A stretch of DNA of 64,000 bases from G958296245 sp963664035 (GCA_963664035.2 OY760867.2:3038001-3102000); one strand, 5' to 3'; shown: positions 50,403 through 59,555, counted from the first letter of the stretch. The notes: generated from the sequence alone by a model not told the origin. Numbers and translations are program-made.

Positions 50403-51242
50403 ATGACGAACGCCCCGCTGTTCGAGAGACTGGAGCCGTGGATCGAGGGGTACCTGGGCGCGCCGCTGTCGGCGCTGGGCGGCCCGCCGGCGCCCGTCGC
50501 GGTCCGGGAGGAGGCGCACGGCGGCGACCCGCTCACGGCGCTCAGGCTTGGCGAGCGGGCGGCGGTCGTCGTGACCGACCCGGAGTGGCCCGCGAAGCTG
50601 CGCCCCGTAGTCGCCCGGACGCACCCGGACATGCTCTTCTCCGCGTTCGGCTGCTACGAGCTGACGCGGGCGCTGTCGGAGGAGGGCATATCCGTCTGGG
50701 GCCCGAACTGGCACCTCTTCGGCGACGAGGCCGCCGTGATGGCCGCCGCCGGCCCCGTGGAGGACGCGGTGGAGGCCGTCCCGCCGGAGGAGCTTGCGAG
50801 GGTGGACTTCGACCTATTCTGGCATTGCAGGCTGAGATCGGTGGCCGCGTTCGGCGTACACGAGGACGGAGAGCTTGCCGCGCTGGCGACCGTCGTCGAC
50901 AGGGGCGGGCCCGTGCTGGAGATCGGCATGGAGGTGGCGCCGGGGGCGAAGGGCAGAGGGCTGGGCCGCGCGGTCGTGGCCGCGGCGGCGAGGTGGATAG
51001 TGGAGAGCGGCAGCGTCGCGCTGGCCACCGTCGCCGGGTTCAACGTGCCGTCGGCACGGACGCTCAGGTCCGTCGGCCTCGAGTACATCTTCATGGACCT
51101 GGAGGGCAAGCGCGGCCCCGTCATGGTCCCCCCGCAGACCCTCGGCGCGCCCCATCCGGGGGCCAAGCTCTACGACTACTACCCCGGCTGGGCCATGAAC
51201 CAGGACATCCTGCCCAAGCCGCCGAAGGGCGCGGGGCCGTAG
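50403..51242 (+). CDS. GNAT-family acetyltransferase-like protein
   Basis: 279 residues from ATG 50403, preceded by GGAGGAGG. The C-terminal half holds the GNAT core: LEIGMEVAPGAKGRGLGRAV (acetyl-CoA loop RGLGRA), then AGFNVPSARTLRSVGLEYIF (motif B with the conserved Asn and Ser). The N-terminal half (about 1-130) is a divergent GNAT-like or accessory domain. Substrate unknown. Followed 49 bases later by the VapC gene. Confidence 0.75.
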   Translation: MTNAPLFERLEPWIEGYLGAPLSALGGPPAPVAVREEAHGGDPLTALRLGERAAVVVTDPEWPAKLRPVVARTHPDMLFSAFGCYELTRALSEEGISVWGPNWHLFGDEAAVMAAAGPVEDAVEAVPPEELARVDFDLFWHCRLRSVAAFGVHEDGELAALATVVDRGGPVLEIGMEVAPGAKGRGLGRAVVAAAARWIVESGSVALATVAGFNVPSARTLRSVGLEYIFMDLEGKRGPVMVPPQTLGAPHPGAKLYDYYPGWAMNQDILPKPPKGAGP

Positions 51243-51291
51243 CCGAAAGCTCGGACTTGCACGGCGACATGTATAATTGTACAATACGGTC

Positions 51292-51690
51292 ATGGACTTA
51301 GTAATCGACACGTCAGCGGTCATTGCCGTCATAGCCAACGAACCCGAGAGGACGGCTATCGTCGAGCACACCGTTGACGCCAAGGTAATGGCCCCCGCAT
51401 CCGTTCACTGGGAAGTAGGGAACGCCTTCACCGCCATGTTCAAGAAGCGTCGGATCAGCTTAGTCCAGGCCAAGCAGGCGATCAGAAGCTATGAACGAAT
51501 GCTGCTCAGGTTCGTAGACATAGACTTGGGGCAATCGGTAGAGATTTCATACCTGTTGGGGCTATACGCGTACGACGCATACGTACTCGCCTGCGCACTG
51601 AACTTACGCCTGCCGCTCCTGACCCTGGACAGTGACCTAATCATCGCCGCGCCTGAGGTCGGAGTGCAGGTACTGGAGGTCGGCCCATGA
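51292..51690 (+). CDS. VapC-type PIN-domain ribonuclease
   Basis: 132 residues from ATG 51292; TATAAT at 51272 and TTGTACAA (51277-51284) lie just ahead and may be promoter and operator. All four acidic PIN residues are visible: Asp6 (VIDTSAV), Glu41 (WEVGNAF), Asp95 (YAYDAYVLA), Asp113 (LTLDSDL). VapC toxins cut tRNA or rRNA. The toxin comes first and the antitoxin second, ATGA overlapping; usually the order is the reverse. Confidence 0.88.
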   Translation: MDLVIDTSAVIAVIANEPERTAIVEHTVDAKVMAPASVHWEVGNAFTAMFKKRRISLVQAKQAIRSYERMLLRFVDIDLGQSVEISYLLGLYAYDAYVLACALNLRLPLLTLDSDLIIAAPEVGVQVLEVGP

Positions 51691-51917
51691 GGGTCTACAC
51701 ATACTCGGAAGCAAGACAGAAGCTAGCGTCGCTGCTGGACACCGCCCAGAGGGAGGGAGGGGTCGCCATTCGCCGCAGGAACGGCCAGACCTTCATCCTG
51801 CGCCCCGAGCCGTCGAACGGCTCCCCGCTCGACGTGGAGGGCGTGGACCTGGGCGTGACCACCGGCGAGATAGTCGGCCTGATCCGCGAAAGCAGGGAGC
51901 GCGGCTACGGTCAGTAG
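51687..51917 (+). CDS. Phd/YefM-type antitoxin
   Basis: 76 residues: MRVYTYSEARQKLASLLDTA is the Phd/YefM DNA-binding start, followed by the beta strands GGVAIRRRNGQTFILRP and an acidic/disordered tail that would bind the PIN domain. Overlaps the toxin by four bases (ATGA). The stop overlaps that of the convergent GPP34-like gene by seven bases. Confidence 0.82.
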   Translation: MRVYTYSEARQKLASLLDTAQREGGVAIRRRNGQTFILRPEPSNGSPLDVEGVDLGVTTGEIVGLIRESRERGYGQ

Positions 51918-52561
51918 GTGTGCGGCTGCACCGAGGCGTATATCGACAGCTCGATGTCGTGTATCGCCTGGGTCATCGCCTGCCCTATGAGGTCCAGCCT
52001 CCGCACCTGCTCTATGCGGGCGGACGCCCTGCCCAGCTCCTGCCTGGACAGCAGGCTCTTGAAGATGCCGCACGCGTCCGCCAGGCAGATCGTCACCACG
52101 TCGCGCGGGTCCGGTATCTCGTCGCTGAACAGCACCCCCATGATGCGCAGCTTCACCTCGCGGTCCGCCTTGCCGTCGATGACAGGGTAGCGCCTGGACC
52201 GGAACACCCATAGGAAGCTGTCGTCCCTCTGCTCCAGGATGCCGAGGGAGACCAGCCGGGAGAGCGCCTCGTCGTGTATCTCCTGGGCGCGGTCCGCCGT
52301 GCGCTCCACCCAGAAGCGGGCGTCGCGCTCCTCCCCAGCCGCGATGTCTGCCAGCGTCGGGTCGAGCAGGCTGTCGCCGACCGGCGCGTCGTCCAGCAGC
52401 ACCAGCTTCTCCAGGTCGGTGTCGATGCGGTTCTCCAGCGCCAGGTCCATCAGCACGCCGCCGGCCAGCGCGTAGTTCAGCGACCAGCTTGGGACGCGCG
52501 CGAACCGCCCGCCGCTGTCGTCGAGCAGTAGCAGGATGATCTCTTCGGCAAATCTCAACAT
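51911..52561 (-). CDS. GPP34 (GOLPH3/Vps74)-like protein
   Basis: 216 residues. MLRFAEEIILLLLDDSGGRF is the GPP34 family start; LNYALAGGVLMDLALENRI and LVLLDDAPVGDSLLDPTL follow in order, and DEIPDPRDVVTICLADACGI is the conserved C-terminal block. In eukaryotes GOLPH3 binds PI4P and sorts Golgi glycosyltransferases; bacterial members are unstudied. No transmembrane segment. A peripheral-membrane lipid-binding role is the natural guess. Confidence 0.88.
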   Translation of the reverse strand: MLRFAEEIILLLLDDSGGRFARVPSWSLNYALAGGVLMDLALENRIDTDLEKLVLLDDAPVGDSLLDPTLADIAAGEERDARFWVERTADRAQEIHDEALSRLVSLGILEQRDDSFLWVFRSRRYPVIDGKADREVKLRIMGVLFSDEIPDPRDVVTICLADACGIFKSLLSRQELGRASARIEQVRRLDLIGQAMTQAIHDIELSIYASVQPHTY

Positions 52562-52594
52562 GTCGCTTCTTCCCCTCGTCTCAAGTGTTCTGGG

Positions 52595-53617
52595 CTACTT
52601 CTCCATCTCAGGGCTGTACTCGCCCCAGCGGGCGGCCGCGGTGACGCGGGCCCTGTGGTAGAAGGCCATCTGGGTGCTCTCGCTGTTGGCCGCGTCGCCG
52701 CCCCACGCCTTCAGCGGCGCGGCCTGCAGCCCGCGGCCGAAGGAGAAGCTGAGCTCCCAGGGGGCGCCGTTCGCGGCGGCGTACTCGTTGACCGCGTTTA
52801 GGTTGGTCGTCGCCTCGTCGTCGCCCTGGCCGCCGGACAGGAAGACGACGCCCGGCACGGCGGCTGGCACGGCGCGCTTCAAACACGCGACCGTCTTCTC
52901 CCCCACCTCTTCGGGGCAGGCCCGGTCCGGCGCGTCCTTGCCCGACAGCACCATGTTCGTCTTGAGCAAGGCGCCCTCCAGCTCGACGCGGTGCGTGCCA
53001 AGCTGGTAGTACATCTCGCGCAGCGCCGCCTCCGTGGCCTCGAAGCACTGCCCTACGTCGTGGCCGCCGTCCATCAGCACCTCCGGCTCCACGATGGGCA
53101 CGAGCCCGGCCTCCTGGCTCAGGGCGGCGAAGCGCGCCAGCGCGTGTGCGTTCGCCTCGTTGCAATAGCGGCTGGGCGTCCCCGGCCCGATCTCGTAGAT
53201 GGCGCGCCACTTGGTGAACCGCGCTCCGAGCTCGACGTACTCGGCCAGACGGTCGCGCAGGCCGTCCAGCCCCTCGGTCACCTGCTCGCCGGGCGCGCCC
53301 GCCAGCGGCTTGCCGCCGGTGTCCACCTTTATCCCCGGTATCATCCCCCTGTCCGTGATCACCCGCACGAGCGGCGTGCCGTCGGCGCCGTCCTGCCTCA
53401 TCGTCTCGTCGTAGAGTATGATGCCGCTGATGAACTCGTTGGCGCCCTCGGTCCTGAACAGCAGCTCCCGGTAGTTCCTGCGGTTCTCAGCGGTCGACGG
53501 CACGTCGATGCTGTCGAACCGGCGCTTTATCGTGTTCGAGCTCTCGTCGGCGGCCAGTATCCCCTTGCCCGGGGCTACCAGCTCCTCCGCCGTCTCGCAA
53601 ATCTGCGCGGTGTTCAT
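52595..53617 (-). CDS. fba: Class I fructose-bisphosphate aldolase
   Basis: 340 residues of the eukaryote-like Schiff-base aldolase. KGILAADESSNTIKRRF, LFRTEG, PGIKVDTGGKPL, FTKWRAIYEI, IVEPEVLMDG, EGALLKTNMVLSGK (Schiff-base lysine) and FSFGRGLQ are in order. Splits or condenses fructose-1,6-bisphosphate. Downstream of fbp on the same strand after 50 bases, so the two gluconeogenic steps are cotranscribed. Metal-dependent class II is more common in bacteria. Confidence 0.95.
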   Translation of the reverse strand: MNTAQICETAEELVAPGKGILAADESSNTIKRRFDSIDVPSTAENRRNYRELLFRTEGANEFISGIILYDETMRQDGADGTPLVRVITDRGMIPGIKVDTGGKPLAGAPGEQVTEGLDGLRDRLAEYVELGARFTKWRAIYEIGPGTPSRYCNEANAHALARFAALSQEAGLVPIVEPEVLMDGGHDVGQCFEATEAALREMYYQLGTHRVELEGALLKTNMVLSGKDAPDRACPEEVGEKTVACLKRAVPAAVPGVVFLSGGQGDDEATTNLNAVNEYAAANGAPWELSFSFGRGLQAAPLKAWGGDAANSESTQMAFYHRARVTAAARWGEYSPEMEK

Positions 53618-53667
53618 CGGTGCTCCTCCTTGCCGCCGTGGGGCGCGTCGGCGCGGCTGCTCTGCCG

Positions 53668-54645
53668 TCAGCCGCCGCCGTCGATGATCGAAACGGTCTG
53701 CTCAACCTCCGCCCTGTTGCCCAGGATCAGCGGCGTGCGCTGGTGGAGGCGTTCGGGCTGGATGTCCAAGATGGGCTGGCTTGCCGAGTACGCCGCGCCG
53801 CCTGCCTGCTCGGCCACGTAGCCGAGGGGGTTCGCCTCGTACATCAGCCGCAGCTTCCCCTCGGGGCTCTTCACGTCCCCCGGGTACAGGAAAATACCGC
53901 CCTTGAGCAGGTTCCGGTGGAAGTCGGCCACCAGCGAGCCCACGTACCGCAGCGAGTGGCTCATCCGCAGGCGCGACACGGCCTCCCGCGTGGCGCCGTC
54001 CAGCTTGCCGAAGTTGCCCTCGTTCGTGCTGTAGTACTCGCACCTGTCGGGGATGCGTATGCCCGGGTGGGTGAGCATGAACTCCCCGGAGCCTGGGTCC
54101 AGCGTGAAGCCGTCCACGCTGCCCGGCGTGGCCGCGACGAGCATCGTGCTCGAACCGTAGACGACGTAGCAGGCCGCGACCTGCTCGCGCCCCGGGCGCA
54201 GCAGCGTCGCCTCGGTGACCGGCTCCCCGGGGGGCCGCTTCCATATGCCGAAGATGGAGCCGATCGTCACCGCCACGTCGATGTTGGACGAGCCGTCCAC
54301 CGGGTCCATCTGCACGATGTACGCCTGCTCGCCGCCGCTTCCGCCGATCACGGGCTCCTCGATCTCCTCGCTGCCCACCGCGGCCACGCTGCCGCCCGCG
54401 ATCAGCGCCTCCACGAAGATGTCCGATCCGGCCGCGTCCAGCTTCTGCACCGCCTCGCCCTGCACGTTCGTCTCCCCGGTCGCCCCCAGCACGCCCGCGA
54501 GGGCCGCCGCCTGCACCTGCTCCTGCACCATCCGTGCGCCGTCGGCGATGGCCCCGACGACCGCGTCGAGACCTTCCAGGGAGCCTATGCCGGCCCACGA
54601 CGCCTCGGTGAACTCGCTGAGGCTGCGTGTGGCGGTGGTGGTCAT
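53668..54645 (-). CDS. fbp: Fructose-1,6-bisphosphatase, class 1
   Basis: 325 residues. VQMDPVDGSSNIDVAVTIGSIFGIWK is the metal-site DPxDGSSN motif; the GEAVQKLDAAGSDIF block and CEYYSTNEGNFGKLDGA precede; RLRMSHSLRYVGSLVADFHR and KGGIFLYPGD are the sugar-phosphate binding parts. Removes the 1-phosphate irreversibly in gluconeogenesis. Sits directly ahead of the aldolase. Confidence 0.95.
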   Translation of the reverse strand: MTTTATRSLSEFTEASWAGIGSLEGLDAVVGAIADGARMVQEQVQAAALAGVLGATGETNVQGEAVQKLDAAGSDIFVEALIAGGSVAAVGSEEIEEPVIGGSGGEQAYIVQMDPVDGSSNIDVAVTIGSIFGIWKRPPGEPVTEATLLRPGREQVAACYVVYGSSTMLVAATPGSVDGFTLDPGSGEFMLTHPGIRIPDRCEYYSTNEGNFGKLDGATREAVSRLRMSHSLRYVGSLVADFHRNLLKGGIFLYPGDVKSPEGKLRLMYEANPLGYVAEQAGGAAYSASQPILDIQPERLHQRTPLILGNRAEVEQTVSIIDGGG

Positions 54646-54900
54646 CGGTCAGCCTCCTTGCTTGGGGTGGTACGAAGCGCGTCGCGCCGGCAAGTGTATC
54701 GTACCACGCGCGGCCCGGCATGTCCCTATCCGTTGGCCCTGGGACTCTCGAAGGCCCCGGTCGTAGGCGGCGGCGATTGACCGATGTTCAGAGGGGTGCT
54801 ACGATTTCTGCCGGAAACCTCACGTGGCCGGGCGCGCAACTTGAGCCCGGTTCCAGGTATGCCGCAGGCTTGGACGGTAGTGCTTCCGAGAGGGAAAGGG

Positions 54901-55365
54901 ATGGAGCGACCATATCGGATCCTGATGGTTGACGACGAGTCGGACATTGAGCCGCTCGTGTTGCAGCGCATGAGGCGCAAGATCCGGTCGGGCGAGTACA
55001 GTTTCGTATTCGCTCGCAACGGCGTCGAGGCTCTCGAGATGCTGAAGGAAGATCGGGACATCGACATAGTGATCTCGGACATAAACATGCCGGAGATGGA
55101 CGGTCTCACGCTTCTAGAACAGATACCGAAGGTGGACCCAAACGTCCGCGCCGTCATCGTATCGGCATACGGCGACATGACGAACATCCGCACAGCCATG
55201 AGGAGAGGGGCTTTCGATTTCATCCTGAAACCGATCGACTTCGATGACCTGGACGTGACCATCGAACGGACGCTGAGCCACCTCGAGGCATGGAGGGCGG
55301 CGCTTTCTTCGCGCGACGCGCTGGTCAGCGCGCAAAACCGGAGCGGCGCTGAGACCCCCAGGTGA
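54901..55365 (+). CDS. Response regulator, single receiver domain
   Basis: 154 residues from ATG 54901, right after GAGAGGGAAAGGG. Receiver motifs: VDDESD (Asp11-12), phosphoacceptor Asp60 in IVISDINMPEMDG, VSAYGD and LKPIDFDD (Lys). After the receiver only a short helix with SHLEAWRAAL remains, so no output domain. It is a near paralogue of the N-terminal half of the next gene; the two form a tandem duplication 16 bases apart. Might act as decoy or phosphate sink. Confidence 0.9.
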   Translation: MERPYRILMVDDESDIEPLVLQRMRRKIRSGEYSFVFARNGVEALEMLKEDRDIDIVISDINMPEMDGLTLLEQIPKVDPNVRAVIVSAYGDMTNIRTAMRRGAFDFILKPIDFDDLDVTIERTLSHLEAWRAALSSRDALVSAQNRSGAETPR

Positions 55366-55381
55366 GGCGCAAGGCCCAAGC

Positions 55382-56551
55382 ATGAACCAATCCTACCGGA
55401 TCCTCGTGGTCGACGACGAAGTAGACCTCAAGCCGCTGGTGCGGCAGCGCATGAGGCGCAAGATTCGGTCCGGCGCGTATAGCTTCGACTTCGCTTACGA
55501 CGGCATAGAGGCGCTCGAGGCGCTGGACCGGGATCCCGACATCGACATGGTGGTCACGGACATCAACATGCCGCGGATGGACGGCCTCACGCTGCTGGGA
55601 GAGATACCGGACATCGCCGAGAGCGGCATCCTCTGCATCGTCATATCGGCATACGGCGACATGAAGAACATCCGCACGGCAATGAACAGGGGCGCTTTCG
55701 ACTTCGTCACCAAGCCCCTCGACTTCGAGGACCTGCAGATAACCATCGAGCGGGCCGTCCGACACCTCGAACAGTGGAGGGCCGCGCGGTCTTCGCGCGA
55801 TGCCCTCGTAGCCCTGCAAAACGAGCTCGACGTCGCGAGCAGCACGCAGCAGTCCATCCTGCCCAAGACATTCCCCAAGAGCCACGACTTCCAGGTCTTC
55901 GCCAACATGGAGCCCGCGCGCAACGTCGGGGGAGACTTCTACGACGTCATCCGGCTGGAAGGCAGCCGGGTCGGTCTGGCGATCGCGGACGTCTCCGACA
56001 AGGGCGTGCCGGCCGCCCTCTTCATGATGTCCAGCCGCACCCTGCTGAAGGGCGCCGCAATCGGCACCTCCCATCCCGGCGAGGCGCTGCGCGAGGTCAA
56101 CGAGTTGCTCTACGAAGAAAACGAGACCATGATGTTCGTCACGGTGCTCTACTCGATCTACGATCCGGAGAGCGGCAGGCTCACCTATTCGAACGGCGGA
56201 CACGACGCCCCCCTGCTCGTCCGGCCCGACGGAGCATCGGAGCTACTCCCCACGACCCGCGGCGTTGCGCTCGGCGTCGCGCCGGGCCTGGAGTTCTCGA
56301 GCAACACCGTACAGCTCGAACCCGGCGACGCCGTCGTCCTATACACCGACGGCGTCACCGAAGCCATGAACGGCGACGGCGACCAGTTCGGGGTCGAGCG
56401 CATGCACGAGGTCTTCGCCGCAAATCCTCCCAAGGACTCCGAGCAGGCCACTCAAACGATGTTCGAGGCCGTGAAGAGCTTCATGGGAGACACGCCGCAG
56501 TTCGACGACATAACCTGCCTGGTGCTCCGCCGCGCGGCCGAAGACTCGTAA
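55382..56551 (+). CDS. Response regulator with PP2C (RsbU/SpoIIE) phosphatase output
   Basis: 389 residues. Receiver 1-125 with VDDEVD and Asp60 (VVTDINMPRMDG); a linker helix (SRDALVALQNELDVASSTQQ); then PPM phosphatase with GGDFYDVIRL, IADVSDKGVPAALFMM, GVTEAMNGDGDQFG and QFDDITCLVL, keeping the metal-binding aspartates. Such proteins dephosphorylate an anti-sigma antagonist in partner-switching stress control. No kinase or anti-sigma gene adjacent. Confidence 0.92.
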   Translation: MNQSYRILVVDDEVDLKPLVRQRMRRKIRSGAYSFDFAYDGIEALEALDRDPDIDMVVTDINMPRMDGLTLLGEIPDIAESGILCIVISAYGDMKNIRTAMNRGAFDFVTKPLDFEDLQITIERAVRHLEQWRAARSSRDALVALQNELDVASSTQQSILPKTFPKSHDFQVFANMEPARNVGGDFYDVIRLEGSRVGLAIADVSDKGVPAALFMMSSRTLLKGAAIGTSHPGEALREVNELLYEENETMMFVTVLYSIYDPESGRLTYSNGGHDAPLLVRPDGASELLPTTRGVALGVAPGLEFSSNTVQLEPGDAVVLYTDGVTEAMNGDGDQFGVERMHEVFAANPPKDSEQATQTMFEAVKSFMGDTPQFDDITCLVLRRAAEDS

Positions 56552-56593
56552 GCCGAGTCGAGGCCGCCCGCCATTGCGGGACCGCGCCGGCCC

Positions 56594-57526
56594 CTACGGC
56601 ACGAAGAGCGGGGCGGCCTCGGTGATCACCCGCGTCTCATCCGCCAGGCCCGTGCGCAGGTACTTGGGCAGCGAGAACATCCCCCGGTGCGCCACGCCGT
56701 CGTAGTGGCGCAGCTCGCGCCCCGCGCGCTCGGAAAGGCGGGTGTCGACGGCCCGGGGAGAAAGCGCGGTTGGGTCCGGCCCCATTGAGCCGACGACGAA
56801 GCCCCAGGTCGAGCCGAAGGACGGCACGAACGCCTCGTACGGGTACGACGCGGGGAATACGGCCCCGATCGTGTTGGCGACGACCGAGAAGCACTGGCCG
56901 AAGAAGGCCGGCCCCGTCGGGCCGGCCTGCGCGACCATCATCCCCGATTCGGTCAGCCTCGCCATTAGCAGCCGGTAGAACTCCGCCGTGTAGAGCGGAT
57001 AGGCGGGCCCGCCCTCCAGCGGGTCGGGCACGTCGATGACCGCCACGTCGTACCGCTCCCTCGTCTCCCGCAGGTACCGGAGCGCGTCCGCGTGGCGCAG
57101 CTCCAGGCGCGGGTCGTCGAAGGCGCCCTGGTGGTGGCCGCCGAGGTGCTCCCTGCACAGCTCCACTACCTCACGGTCGATGTCCACCATGACGACGCGC
57201 TCCACGGCGTCGTGGGCCAGCGCCTCGCGGATGGTGGCGCCCTCCCCGCCCCCGGCGACGAAGACCGTCCTGGGGCCCGGGTGCGTGACCATGCACGGTT
57301 GGACGAGCGACTCGTGGTAGACGAACTCGTCCAGCGCGGTCGACTGGGTCTTGCCGTCCAGGACGAGAGAGCGGCCGAATAGCGCCGTGTCCTGGACCAT
57401 CACCGACTGGTGGGCCGTCCTGCCCTCGTGGATGACGCGCTCGACGCGCTCGCCCTGCACGAGGTCCGGCGTGATCCGCTCGTAGTGCCACCGCCCCCCG
57501 CGCGGCGGCCCACAGCCGGCGCTCAT
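56594..57526 (-). CDS. speE: Spermidine synthase-like aminopropyltransferase
   Basis: 310 residues from ATG 57526. HYERITPDLVQGERVERVIH, FGRSLVLDGKTQST, DEFVYHESLVQPCMVTHPGP, VFVAGGGEGATIREAL (AdoMet-binding GGGEG) and VAVIDVPDPLEGGPAYPLYT (catalytic Asp) match. It transfers aminopropyl from decarboxylated AdoMet to putrescine or a related amine. The DxPDP instead of DSTDP and the long C-terminus suggest perhaps a different polyamine product. Overlaps speD by four bases. Confidence 0.88.
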   Translation of the reverse strand: MSAGCGPPRGGRWHYERITPDLVQGERVERVIHEGRTAHQSVMVQDTALFGRSLVLDGKTQSTALDEFVYHESLVQPCMVTHPGPRTVFVAGGGEGATIREALAHDAVERVVMVDIDREVVELCREHLGGHHQGAFDDPRLELRHADALRYLRETRERYDVAVIDVPDPLEGGPAYPLYTAEFYRLLMARLTESGMMVAQAGPTGPAFFGQCFSVVANTIGAVFPASYPYEAFVPSFGSTWGFVVGSMGPDPTALSPRAVDTRLSERAGRELRHYDGVAHRGMFSLPKYLRTGLADETRVITEAAPLFVP

Positions 57527-57897
57527 AGGGCTGGGGACGCCGCGGTCTCGCGCGCGGGGCCGCGCGCGACTTCCCTGGTCTCGGAGCGGGAGGAGCGCAG
57601 GCGCTCTACCAGCACCTCGGCCGCCTTCCGGGGCCGGAGGGCGGCGCCGCACGTGAAGATGTCCGCCGCCGCGTAGCCGTGCTCGGGCCACGTGTGGATC
57701 GAGAGATGCGACTCCGCCAGGGCGACGATCCCGGTCACGCCCCCGGGGCTGAACTTATGAAAGGACTGGCCGACTATCGTGGCCCCAGCCTCGGCGGCGG
57801 CCATCACCATCGCGCCCCGGACGCGCTCCACGTCGCCCAGGATGCGCGGGTCGCACCCCGAGAGCTCGATGATCAGGTGCGTCCCAAGGGCGTTCAA
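57523..57897 (-). CDS. speD: S-adenosylmethionine decarboxylase proenzyme
   Basis: 124 residues from TTG 57897. This start gives NALGTHLIIELSGCD, the family's normal beginning, and has GGAGG eight bases upstream (57906-57910); the ATG at 57939 adds 14 non-family residues. The self-cleavage serine is in LAESHLSIHTWPEHGYAAAD, producing the pyruvoyl group; the catalytic Cys is in DIFTCG. It supplies decarboxylated AdoMet for SpeE, with which it overlaps (ATGA). Confidence 0.93.
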   Translation of the reverse strand: MNALGTHLIIELSGCDPRILGDVERVRGAMVMAAAEAGATIVGQSFHKFSPGGVTGIVALAESHLSIHTWPEHGYAAADIFTCGAALRPRKAAEVLVERLRSSRSETREVARGPARETAASPAL

Positions 57898-58007
57898 CCA
57901 CACATCCTCCAGGCAGGCCGGCGGCCTGCGAGCCGGCATTATACAACACGGATGCCCGCAGTCCTCCGGGCCAAGCCGTAACCGTTCGGACTCGCGGGTA
58001 CAAGTCC

Positions 58008-58032
58008 GTTCGCCCCGAGCCTGTCGAAGGGC
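58008..58032. repeat. Short REP-like hairpin
   Basis: TTCGCCCCGAGCCTGTCGAA-GGGCG forms a short stem (CGCCC/GGGCG). The CCTGTCGAAGGGC word is widespread in intergenic DNA of many bacteria. Lies in the divergent gap between speD and trkH. A degenerate relative (GCCCTGAGCTTGTCCGAG) stands near 3570. Confidence 0.5.
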
Positions 58033-58106
58033 GCGATTTGACACCGGCTTCCGGCCGCCCATAGAATCTTCTCTCATTCGTCCCGCCGCAGAGGGATGGC
58101 AACGCG

Positions 58107-59555
58107 ATGGAAACTCCCAGGAACGAAGCGGGGCAGGTATGGACGCCAAAGCCGGCTGACCGCGTGATACGCCACCCCAGGCGTTCGCAGATCAGCCCCG
58201 TGCGTCTGACCATGACGGCGGCCCGCAGGGTCCAGTCGAAGGCCCTGGCGTCGCCCCTGATCCTCATCTACGTATTCGCCGGCCTAGTGACCGCCGGCAC
58301 GGCCCTGCTGTTGCCGCCCTTCGCCAATACGGAGGGCAGCTTTACGCCGTTCATCGACGCCCTGTTCACCGCAACCTCGGCGTCCACCGTTACCGGACTC
58401 GTCACGCGCGAGTCCGCCACCTACTGGTCGCTCTATGGCCAGGCGGTGATCCTGGTGCTGATGTTCGTCGGGGGCCTCGGCATCATGACGATGGCTACGT
58501 TCTTGCTCATCTTCTTCGGGCAGCGGGTGCCGCTGGCGCACAGGCTGATCGCGAGGGACAGCCTCCAGATCAATCGGCTGGGCGGCCTCGCGAGGGTAAC
58601 CGTCGTGCTGGTAAGCGTGGCGGCGGCCATGCAGCTCATGGGCTTCGCGGCCCTCCTCCCCAGGCTGTTCGTGATCTACGAGCCAGTCGAGGCCGTATGG
58701 CAGGCGCTGTTCCAGGCGGTGTCGGCCTTCAACAACGCGGGCTTCGTCATCCTGCCGGACTCTGCCAGCCTGTCGGCCTTCCAGGGGGATGACCTCGTGC
58801 TGGGCGTAACGGCGGCCCTCATCTTCCTGGGCGCCATCGGGTACTGGGTCATCCTGGACGTCATCAAGCTGCGCAGGTTCTCGCTCCTCCCTCTGAACAC
58901 CAAGCTGGTGATCATAATGACGGGGCTGCTCATCCTGTGCGGCGCGCTGGTCTGCTTCTTTTCCGAGACGGACAATACGCTCGCCGAGCGGTCCGTGCTC
59001 GACAAGGCGCTCGTATCGGTCTTCGAGTCCATCAGCGGCCGCACCGCCGGATTCTCGACGATCGACTACGGGGCGACCAAGCAGAACACGAACTTCTTCT
59101 TCATCGCCATGATGTTCGTAGGGGGGGCGTCCGGGTCGGTAGCGGGCGGCATCAAGATCAACACCATCGCCGTCATCCTGGTGGCCGTGCTTTCGACCGT
59201 CCAGGGCAAGCCGAACGCGGCGGCCTTCGGGAGGGAGATCGCGGTAGGACAGGTCCAGATTGCCATGACCCTGGGAGCATTGGCCACTGCCTTCGTCTTC
59301 GTGGTCGCCCTTGCGCTTACCTACCTGGAGCCGAACTTTACGTTCATCGACCTCCTGTTCGAGGCTGTCTCGGCGGCCGGCACGGTCGGCCTGAGCACCG
59401 GGCTGACCGGTGAGATTTCGCATTGGGGCCAGGGAGTCCTGATCGCGAGCATGCTCCTGGGTCGGGTCGGACCCTTGACCCTGGCGCTGTACATGGCCTC
59501 TCGCAGGGAGACGGCGCGATACCGCTACGCCCAGGAGAGGGTGACGCTGGGCTAG
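58107..59555 (+). CDS. trkH: Potassium uptake protein TrkH/KtrB
   Basis: 482 residues with four pore repeats of helix-P-loop-helix. Selectivity filters: SASTVTGLVT, FNNAGFVIL, GRTAGFSTID and AAGTVGLSTG, each giving the central Gly of the K-channel-like filter. GGASGSVAGGIKINT is a typical TrkH cytoplasmic loop. Start ATG 58107 is uncertain; the first ~35 residues are polar and Met36 (TMTAARR) may be the true beginning. Works with the TrkA-type regulators that follow. Confidence 0.93.
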   Translation: METPRNEAGQVWTPKPADRVIRHPRRSQISPVRLTMTAARRVQSKALASPLILIYVFAGLVTAGTALLLPPFANTEGSFTPFIDALFTATSASTVTGLVTRESATYWSLYGQAVILVLMFVGGLGIMTMATFLLIFFGQRVPLAHRLIARDSLQINRLGGLARVTVVLVSVAAAMQLMGFAALLPRLFVIYEPVEAVWQALFQAVSAFNNAGFVILPDSASLSAFQGDDLVLGVTAALIFLGAIGYWVILDVIKLRRFSLLPLNTKLVIIMTGLLILCGALVCFFSETDNTLAERSVLDKALVSVFESISGRTAGFSTIDYGATKQNTNFFFIAMMFVGGASGSVAGGIKINTIAVILVAVLSTVQGKPNAAAFGREIAVGQVQIAMTLGALATAFVFVVALALTYLEPNFTFIDLLFEAVSAAGTVGLSTGLTGEISHWGQGVLIASMLLGRVGPLTLALYMASRRETARYRYAQERVTLG

